NCBI RefSeq assembly: GCF_900747795.2
Contig: NC_041396.2
Span: 38,526,674 to 38,590,673 of the forward strand
From: Erpetoichthys calabaricus
Lineage: Eukaryota; Chordata; Cladistia; Polypteriformes; Polypteridae
Direction: 5' to 3'
DNA: 64,000 bases
Both the position numbers and the translations under genes were made by a program. The notes under the pieces are model-generated. The model saw only the letters and a list, made by a program, of their open reading frames with translations, was not told the origin of the DNA and did not search any database. The first letter of the stretch is position 1. Each line of letters opens with the position of its first letter. This document shows positions 56,461 through 64,000 of the stretch, in pieces.

Positions 56461-58079
56461 CAGTGGTGTGAAAAACTATTTGCTCCCTTCCTGATTTCTT
56501 ATTCTTTTGCATGTTTGTCACACAAAATGTTTCTGATCATCAAACACATTTAACCATTAGTCAAATATAACACAAGTAAACACAAAATGCAGTCTTTAAA
56601 TGATGGTGTTTATTATTTAGGGAGAAAAAAAATCCAAACCTACATGGCCCTGTGTGAAAAAGTAATTGCCCCCTTGTTAAAAAATAACCTAACTGTGGTG
56701 TATCACACCTGAGTTCAATTTCCGTAGCCACCCCCAGGCCTGATTACTGCCACACCTGTTTCAATCAAGAAATCACTTAAATAGGAGCTGCCTGACACAG
56801 AGAAGTAGACCAAAAGCACCTCAAAAGCTAGACATCATGCCAAGATCCAAAGAAATTCAGGAACAAATGAGAACAGAAGTAATTGAGATCTATCAGTCTG
56901 GTAAAGGTTATAAAGCCATTTCTAAAGCTTTGGGACTCCAGCGAACCACAGTGAGAGCCATTATCCACAAATGGCAAAAACATGGAACAGTGGTGAACCT
57001 TCCCAGGAGTGGCCGGCCAACCAAAATTACCCCAAGAGCGCAGAGACGACTCATCCGAGAGGTCACAAAAGACCCCAGGACAACGTCTAAAGAACTGCAG
57101 CCCTCACTTGCCTCAATTAAGGTCAGTGTTCACGACTCCACCATAAGAAAGAGACTGGGCAAAAACGGCCTGCATGGCAGATGTCCAAGACGCAAACCAC
57201 TGTTAAGCAAAAAGAACATTAGGGCTCGTCTCAATTTTGCTAAGAAACATCTCAATGATTGCCAAGACTTTTGGGAAAATACCTTGTGGACTGATGAGTC
57301 AAAAGTTGAACTTTTTGGAAGGCAAATGTCCCGTTACATCTGGCGTAAAAGGAATACAGCATTTCAGAAAAAGAACATCATACCAACAGTAAAATATGGT
57401 GGTGGTAGTGTGATGGTCTGGGGTTGTTTTGCTGCTTCAGGACCTGGAAGGCTTGCTGTGATAGATGGAACCATGAATTCTACTGTCTACCAAAAAATCC
57501 TGAAGGAGAATGTCCAGCCATCTGTTCGTCAACTCAAGCTGAAGCGATCTTGGGTGCTGCAACAGGACAATGACCCAAAACACACCAGCAAATCCACCTC
57601 TGAATGGCTGAAGAAAAACAAAATGAAGACTTTGGAGTGGCCTAGTCAAAGTCCTGACCTGAATCCAATTGAGATGCTATGGCATGACCTTAAAAAGGCG
57701 GTTCATGCTAGAAAACCCTCACATAAAGCTGAATTACAACAATTTTGCAAAGATGAGTGGGCCAAAATTCCTCCAGAGCGCTGTAAAAGACTCATTGCAA
57801 GTTATCGCAAACGCTTGATTGCAGTTATTGCTGCTAAGGGTGGCCCAACCAGTTATTAGGTTCAGGGGGGCAATTACTTTTTCACACAGGGCCATGTAGG
57901 TTTGGATTTTTTTTTCTCCCTAAATAATAAAAACCACCATTTACAAACTGCATTTTGTGTTTACTTGTGTTATATTTGACTAATGGTTAAATGTGTTTGA
58001 TGATCAGAAACATTTTGTGTGACAAACATGCAAAAGAATAAGAAATCAGGAAGGGGGCAAATAGTTTTTCACACCACTG
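56461..58079 (+). mobile_element. Apparently intact Tc1-type transposon with IR/DR ends
   Basis: TA flanks it at 56459-56460 and 58080-58081. Terminal inverted repeats run about 213 bases (56461-56673 and 57866-58079) and differ at only a handful of positions by eye. Inside each arm a direct repeat is visible: GTGTGAAAAACTATTTGC at the outer edge and GTGTGAAAAAGTAATTGC near the inner edge. This is the arrangement of the IR/DR group of Tc1 elements to which Sleeping Beauty belongs. The transposase frame between them is unbroken. It is the youngest-looking transposon in the window. Confidence 0.95.
56837..57859 (+). CDS. Tc1/mariner transposase, full length
   Basis: 340 codons, the same length as other IR/DR-group transposases. 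The N-terminal paired-like domain (about residues 1-110) has two helix-turn-helix parts joined by an RSGRPTK motif (58-64) of the GRPR-hook type; basic stretches such as [11 protein letters not shown] (116-126) may act as nuclear localisation signal. The catalytic domain has D153 (LWTDESK), D244 (LQQDNDPKH) and E279 (PDLNPIEMLW), i.e. DD34E spacing, and a glycine-rich YGGGSVMVWG stretch (187-196). No stop or frameshift is present. From family knowledge it cuts the element out and reinserts it at TA. Whether it is active cannot be judged from sequence alone. Confidence 0.95.
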   Translation: MPRSKEIQEQMRTEVIEIYQSGKGYKAISKALGLQRTTVRAIIHKWQKHGTVVNLPRSGRPTKITPRAQRRLIREVTKDPRTTSKELQPSLASIKVSVHDSTIRKRLGKNGLHGRCPRRKPLLSKKNIRARLNFAKKHLNDCQDFWENTLWTDESKVELFGRQMSRYIWRKRNTAFQKKNIIPTVKYGGGSVMVWGCFAASGPGRLAVIDGTMNSTVYQKILKENVQPSVRQLKLKRSWVLQQDNDPKHTSKSTSEWLKKNKMKTLEWPSQSPDLNPIEMLWHDLKKAVHARKPSHKAELQQFCKDEWAKIPPERCKRLIASYRKRLIAVIAAKGGPTSY

Positions 58080-58081
58080 TA

Positions 58082-60120
58082 AATCTGATAAATGTTTTCT
58101 AACTAAATGTCGCCAGACATGACCTAACTCTTGCTGGTAGAAGTAAGTAGGTTGACATTGATTGATGGAATGGCAGGAATAGGGGGGAAGATGTCTGAGA
58201 TATAAAAGTGCTTTAAAGATAAAATTTGGAATTTAAAGTTCTAGATCAGCATTAATGCTACTAAAGACCTTCTATTGTTAAATTAAAATATTGTTGCTTA
58301 TTTTCTTCCACATTTTGCAAGAATCATAGCTGGATTCCATATGATTTTACTAAATCATATACTTCTAAACATTAATATACCATTCATTTTGATGCTTTCA
58401 AAATTATGTGTATCCATCTTTTAAAGTGGTATATTCCAATACAGGGTTTTTGAAATGAGTTATAGCCTATCACAAAATGATTGGACATTTGGCAGGAATC
58501 AGCCCTGGAATAAATGGTGGTTTATCACAGGGAATATTCTCATTTACAAATATGAAGTTTATAGCCTCCTTTTAGCCAGCACATTGTTAGTATATGGGAA
58601 AATGAACTAATACAATTTAGGAAAAAATACATTTTCTTGTTTATCTAAGCTGGTATTTTGCCAGACTGCCCTACATGCAGCTTTATTAAGAAATGTTTGT
58701 ATCATATTACATTACACAAAATGACTCACAAATTGGAAGACAATAACTCCATCAAATAATCTTTATTGTCAGTGATTTTATTTAAAAGGAGTTGCAACTT
58801 TTTATGTGGTTATGCATGAATTACCTTTTAAAATATACAGTATTTGTTTCAGAAAATTCAGTTTAACTAAAGTGAGTTTCATTTGATTGAGTCAGTGTCA
58901 ATAAGTCACATTGTTGCCTCTAGTGCATTGTAAGAAAAATGGATCAATCAATTAAATTATTCAGATTTCACTAGAATGAATAATTTAAAAGTAACAAATA
59001 GTTTATAATAGTTCATGAACTGTGCTCATCCATCTGCCTTTTTATGCAGTCTGTTAGATACATCACAATCATTTTTACAATGGTATTAGCACAATAACTG
59101 CTAAACTAGCATTGAGCAATCAATGGTGGCATTCAGTCTGATTACCTGAGAAATACATCCATTAATAATAATGTATAGGGCCGGCCCTACCATTTAAGTA
59201 GACTAGCAGCTGTCTAAGGTGGCAAAATTTAGTATGCAGAATTTTTTAAAACAACACAGACCTTGACTCAAGAACACTAGGACGTAGTACAACTGTCCAA
59301 CTAATGGAAAGCAGTGCTTCAGAAAACTGATGATTGAATGTTGCTTTTTTAACATTTTTACTATCTTTCAGTACCCAGGTAAGGCCATTTTGTACCAGAA
59401 ACCAGGGAAGTGAAAACCAGTTCAATTTGTCATTTTCTAGAAACCCATCAGGATACAGAGCACAAAATGGTGACTTCTTTGGTAAAACTATAAGGTTTGG
59501 TTTAACCATCTAAATCAGAAAGCACAGTCTGCCCCCAAATCAGATTCACCTATGAGTCTTTTTTAAAAAAAAAACTATATGACACAGACCTTTACACAGT
59601 GGAAAGCGTCCGTTTCAGTCCAGTGGGTGTACAAAGGTGGAGAATGTTGGCACTTGCACTGCAATCAGATATAATAGACACTCTGCACATCCACCCTTGG
59701 CCACCAAAACTCTGACATGAAGAATCGCCTGCAATAGGCCACATTCATGGTAGACTAACCAGATTAAAAAAAAAATCTCATCTGCTGAAAGCTTTCTTCT
59801 CCATCCCGAATTTGAAATCGAGATATGCTTATAAATCTAGTTATAAATGGTGTGCCAAGTCATTGTCACTTTATTTATACTACAAAACAACAATTAATCA
59901 TAAGAATAAATATTGTCTATATACTGTACCGCTATATAAAGTATATATAAAAATGTTGCTTGCAATATATAGTTTTTATTTATTTATTTAGGTAGTTTGT
60001 TTTAGGCAAACGGTATGAAGAAACATAAAAGTAACAATTTCATTGACAATTAAGTTTATTGTAAATATTGCAGCCAAGCTCTGGATTAAGCATCTCCGAT
60101 ATTAGATTTATAGTAAACAA
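58082..60120. other. AT-rich intergenic stretch, nothing recognised
   Basis: No supported gene. Around 58490-58560 a decayed phrase (CAGGAATCAGCCCTGGAATA) could be an old SINE-like tail. Otherwise nothing seen. Confidence 0.4.
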
Positions 60121-60129
60121 AACGACGAA

Positions 60130-60429
60130 ACTAGCCCGCTAACAAATGTACCTGAACCATAAAGCGTACATACATGCTGTAACATCGCCCAGTTTTCTGC
60201 CTGTGTCCTCGTCTGCCCAGAGGTTGAAACCCGTGAAGCTGACCGCCACACCACAAGGCGGTGGCTCGCGAGCGAGCGTCAGCTACGCGCGCGCAAAAGT
60301 TTGCCCTCTTCAATCGGTGCCTTGCTGTCGGGAAGAAAGCCCGGAAGAGTGTGTACAACAGCACGGATTCGAATAACGGCAAACGTTTAGCCTGCGGCCC
60401 GTCATTTTTGGAGACCACCTTCTAGACCG
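60130..60429 (+). promoter_or_regulatory. CpG-rich promoter and non-coding first exon of an unidentified gene
   Basis: CpG density rises sharply from about 60190 (GCTCGCGAGCGAGCG, TACGCGCGCGCAAA) and falls after 60440. The stretch ends in a strong donor, CTAGACCG|GTAAGTGG, after 60429. The last 80 bases before it contain no ATG, so this would be a leader exon. An inverted CCAAT-like ATTG occurs at 60311. What follows to the window edge is simple sequence and transposons, i.e. a large first intron. I cannot name the gene. Confidence 0.55.
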
Positions 60430-60955
60430 GTAAGTGGGATTAGTAGATGTTTCTTACATTTGGCACAACCTGCGTTAGTAGTGCCGGGACTTTTCGCTAA
60501 ACTCATTTCATTCACATTTCTTGGGCGGATTGGTGAATGTTTTCAAAGTTGAAGGGGGTAGGGTGACCCTGTTTGACTGTTTTGGTTCAGACGACATTAA
60601 ACTGTAAAAGCAGCAATGTATCACTCACTAGACTATTAGGATTTGAGTTTGGTCGATCTTAAATCTGTTAGCGGGAAGCACTCCAGTACTTTGGAAGTCC
60701 CAAGAGAAATTACAAGCGATTGTGATACTGCAGGCAGGACAGCGAAACAACTAAAGGCAGAAGTTTCTGTTGAATCATCTAGCTTTCGTTTTAACTGTAT
60801 GTGGATATTTGTATCGATCTGTGTTAGTTTTTCTGTCAGTTTATGTTTCTAGGCTGTTTAACTTTCTTTCTGTAAGTTTGTCTCTTGGAGCCTTTTAACC
60901 CCGTAGCTGTTTATTTTTGTTACCACTTTGGCATGCTGTCTGTATTCCTGACCTC
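60430..60955. other. Presumed first intron, left part
   Basis: Nothing recognised. Short open frames have no product I can identify. Confidence 0.4.
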
Positions 60956-60959
60956 ATTG

Positions 60960-61300
60960 CTATCTGTATAACTAGCTCTCTGTGTATCTCCCTTACCTAT
61001 TTGGCAGTGTATGTCTATCTGTCTTTCTTTCTTTCTTCCTTCCTTCCCTATTTGTTTGCCTGTCTGTCTTCTTTACATATTTGTCGGCGTGCCCGGCCGA
61101 CTGTCTGCCTGCCTGCCTCTGTCTTTGTCTATTTGTCCTCTTTGCCTATTTGTTTGTCTGTTTCCCTGACTTCCTTCAGTATTTGTCTGTTTGCCTGGCT
61201 GCCTTCCTTATGTCTTTGTCTGTCAGTCTTGTTTACCTATTTGTCTGTTTGGGTGTCATGTTTACCTATTTGATTGTCTGCTTGGCTGTTTTCCTTAATT
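60960..61300. repeat. Degenerate minisatellite, left part
   Basis: Imperfect tandem units built from CCTATTTGTCTGTCTGCCTG, GGCTGCCTTCCTTA and similar words. CTTT/CCTT simple sequence lies at 61021-61046. The same unit reappears at 63908-64000, at the right edge of the window. Confidence 0.75.
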
Positions 61301-62205
61301 TGTTATGATGTGCAGATGAAGATTCTTAACCTACTTCCTGAATTGTGCCGGGAAAAGACCTGAAGCGTCGAAAATAGTGACATCTGGTGGATTAGAGAAA
61401 TCATAGCAGCCGGAGCCTGACACAACCCAAGTACTGTACTGTACTCCAGCACTTGTTGATCACATAGTTACAATCCGACAGGTGCACCAAAACACTAAAA
61501 GCCAAAGAGCACTCGGTGTGTTCATACTGATCTTACGATAATTATGTTGTCATTAGTCCTACAGATGTAATTTGTTTCCATTTTAAATACTGCACCACCT
61601 CACCAATCCTGAGTGCTAATGGACTCTTGCACTTTACTTTTCTCTTTTAAGTAAGCCACTATCTTTTGACTGCTTGCTGCTGCCACACTAGTTGGAGTTA
61701 ATTTAAGACTTTGGAAGGTGTGCTGCTTTCTAAGGCTCCCCTAAAGTTGACATTAAAGCTGCACATCTGTATAACGGAATTCCAAATAATACTGCTTTCA
61801 ACTCATCCCCCAGGCTGATGTGACTCGTCTTTGACATTACAATAACAATGTAAACAACAAAAGTCCAATTGAAGCCTCCACTGATTAATAATTACGTAAT
61901 GACAACTCTTTTACATTAGGGGGATTTTTGTTGTGAGACAATGGAAAAGATTAAATTTTTTTCTATTAGTGTTTGGAGAGTAGTTGCCCTTAGGAGCAAA
62001 GAGAATCATAACAGGATTTAAGGAAGGTGCTTGTGGAACTGGGCATACATAAGAAAGGATTGAAAATGTGCCTACAGTGGGATAGTATTAATGACATGTT
62101 ATAAGTTCCATTACAGAAAAATAGCACAGCATGGTATTTATTTTACTGTTGGATAACAGGTTATATACTTAATGGATGTCAAATTAAATTCATTACTTTC
62201 TCTAT
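61301..62205. other. Stretch between minisatellite and LINE
   Basis: No gene. It may belong to an insertion that split the minisatellite, but I could not find matching ends. Confidence 0.4.
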
Positions 62206-63702
62206 GTAAGATACGAGCTGTCTGGTTTCAGGGCGCTGCACAGCTGTGAAACTGCTCTGCTACGGGTAACCAATGATTTGCTTATGGCAGCAGACTCTGG
62301 GACAAACTAGCATATTAATTCTGTTAGACCTCAGTGCAGCATTTGACACAGTCAGACATGACATCCTACTGTCCAGAATGGAGAACATGCTGGGTATCTC
62401 TGGCACTGCCCTCCAGTGGTTCAAGTCCTATCTGACTGATAGGCAAGAGTTTGTTAGTCTTGGCAACAGCAGATCCAACTCCGTGCCAGTCACACAAGGA
62501 GTCCCTCAGGGCTCTGTCCTTGGTCCTCTGCTTTTCTGTATTTATATGCTTCCCCTTGGCCATATTATCTGTAGTTATGGATTGGGTTATAATTTTTATG
62601 CAGATGATACCCAGCTCTACTTCAATGTTAAAAGTGGAACTTCATCAGAGCTTTCTCAGCTCACAACCTGCCTTAGTGAAATTAAAACCTGGATGGAGCA
62701 GAACTCTTTAAAATTAAATTGCAATAAAACTGAACTCCTGCAAATTGGGACTAAAATGCAACTTAATAAATTGAGCTCCTTCCCAGTCCATCTTGGCAGT
62801 GATCTCATCAGACCTGCCTCTACTGTAAAAAATCTTGGTGTCATTTTTGATTCCTCCTTCACTTATTCCGCCCACATAAATCACATTAAGAAACTTTCTT
62901 ACTTTCACCTCCGTAACATATCCCGTGTTCGCTCCTTCCTCTCCTTCTCTAATGCTGAGAAACTTGTCCATGCTTTTATCACATCCCGCATCGATTATTG
63001 TAATTCCCTACTGGCAGGTGCCCCTTCTAATCTTATATCACAGCTCCAGCTTATTCAAAACTCAGCTGCAAGAGTCCTTACTCGAACCAGCAGCAGCGAG
63101 CACATCACACCCATCCTGCTCCGTCTTCACTGGCTCCCTGTGTCCTACAGAATCGAATATAAAATGCTACTAATAACCTACAAAGCTTTAAATAACCTCG
63201 CACCAAACTACATCAGTGACCTCCTCCATCACTATGTGCCTGCCCGCCCACTAAGGTCCTCTGATTCTGGTAATCTTGTTGTGCCCCTCACTAATCTACA
63301 CTCTATGGGTGACAGGGCCTTCAGCTGTATAGCGCCCAGACTCTGGAATGACCTACCAAAATTAATCAGGTCAGCTGACTCCATGAATTCTTTTAAAAAA
63401 CAACTCAAAACTCATCTGTTCAGGAAGGCTTTTAGCTCTACTTGACTTTATTACCTTTCTCTCAGTTTACTTCTCTGTCAAGATGCCAATGTAACCTGTA
63501 TGTGTGTGCTAGACCATCAATTATGTTGTCTGTTTTTTTTCAGAATTTACTGTCTTAATCTTCTTTATTTATTTATCTGGTTTGTACAATGCTATATACT
63601 GTATATTCTGCCGTTCTTTATTATATTCTGTAAGTGCCTTGAGCATGGGAAAGGCACTATATAAATAAAATGTATTATTATTATTATTATTATTATTATT
63701 AG
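62206..63702 (+). mobile_element. L2-type LINE, 5'-truncated, with intact 3' tail
   Basis: It starts inside the reverse transcriptase (ELSGFRALHSCETALLRV). One frameshift lies near 62305. It then stays open from 62273 to 63445: LLDLSAAFDTVRHDILLSRM, VTQGVPQGSVLGPLLF, the catalytic box FYADDTQLY, then NPx C-terminal blocks NLGVIFDSS, FITSRIDYCNSLL, LHWLPV and LFRKAFSS. The 3' UTR ends with GAGCATGGGAAAGGCACTAT, ATAAATAAAATG and a (TTA)n tail at 63672-63700, typical for L2-clade elements. No target duplication was identified. It looks fairly young because almost the whole visible frame is open. Confidence 0.9.
63672..63700 (+). repeat. (TTA)n tail of the L2 element
   Basis: Simple TTA/ATT run at the 3' end of the LINE, as in other L2-clade copies. 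Confidence 0.9.
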
Positions 63703-63907
63703 TTTCATATCCCCTTTCATAGCTTGTGGGACAGCATAAAGCTTTGAAACAGACTATTCCTGGTGCTCCAGTGATGTTTGAAGCTTCAGACCTCATCAGT
63801 CACGTGGCTGTAAAGCTTCGATACACTACTTTGAAATTGTGTGTATCATTAAGCAGATACAAGCTTCTTAATCTTGGTGTCAAATGTCACAACAGTACCA
63901 GTTTGTT
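63703..63907. other. Right flank of the LINE
   Basis: It contains GAAGCTTCAGACCTCATCAG (63780-63799) and AAGCTTCGATACACTAC (63814-63830), a loose inverted or direct pair of the GAAGCTTC type that may be the remnant of a DNA-transposon end. Not classified. Confidence 0.3.
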
Positions 63908-64000
63908 TGTCCGTCTGTCTGTCGTCCTTACTTATTTGTCGTTCTGCCTGGCTGCCTGCCTTACCTATTTGTCGGTCTGCCCAGCTGCCTGCCTTACCTT
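63908..64000. repeat. Degenerate minisatellite, right part
   Basis: Units such as TTACCTATTTGTCGGTCTGC and CTGCCTGCCTTACC continue to the window edge. They match the units of 60960-61300. Confidence 0.75.

Noticed and set aside
60131-60418. Antisense open frame of 95 codons in the CpG-rich block
   Set aside because: GC-rich islands commonly hold chance open frames; there is no recognisable domain and the block is better explained as a promoter with a + strand splice donor.

Overview
This is vertebrate nuclear DNA, most likely from a ray-finned fish. The host genes have introns with GT-AG borders. The background is AT-rich and full of fish-type repeats: several Tc1/mariner families, hAT, RTE and L2/CR1-group LINEs, and tRNA-headed SINEs. 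The repeat mix made me think of an early-branching ray-finned fish such as a bichir or reedfish, but that is an impression and not a demonstration. I recognised no prokaryotic, viral or CRISPR feature.

Host genes, left to right. The last two coding exons of USP49 (+) lie at 8.6-10.5 kb; the rest of the gene is presumably left of the window. TOMM6 (-) is complete at 25.5-26.2 kb, with a separate 3' UTR exon at 20.4 kb. USP49 and TOMM6 are tail to tail, as I recall for human 6p21.1, and this supports both calls. HDHD3 (+) has its whole reading frame in one exon at 34.6-35.3 kb, behind a splice acceptor; a candidate leader exon sits at 27.98 kb. A complete eight-exon secreted carboxylesterase-type gene (-) with a GQSAG nucleophile elbow spans 39.5-51.4 kb. 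At 60.1-60.4 kb a CpG-rich segment ending in a strong splice donor looks like the first, non-coding exon of a + strand gene that continues past the right edge.

Mobile DNA. The most notable element is a 1.62-kb Tc1-type transposon at 56461-58079 with long, nearly identical inverted repeats and an uninterrupted 340-codon transposase with an intact DDE triad. A hAT relic (5696-8419) with a perfect 8-bp target duplication has a second Tc1 element nested inside it. Another Tc1 copy lies at 32492-34139 and older ones near 13.5-16.4, 24-25.3, 31.4, 36.0, 36.6, 39.2 and 46.8-48 kb. LINE fragments include RTE (1.1-3.2 and 29.2-29.7 kb) and L2/CR1-group pieces (14.2-15.4, 26.4-27.2, 40.5, 44, 62.2-63.7 kb). 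One SINE-like family has six fairly fresh copies, each with its own target-site duplication. Three of these start at the same internal point.

I found no multi-gene undescribed system. The most useful leads are the intact transposon, the recurrently truncated retroposon family, the orphan first exon at 60.4 kb and a few unclassified repeats. All exon borders were read by eye from splice consensus and protein similarity remembered from the families; no alignment was run.
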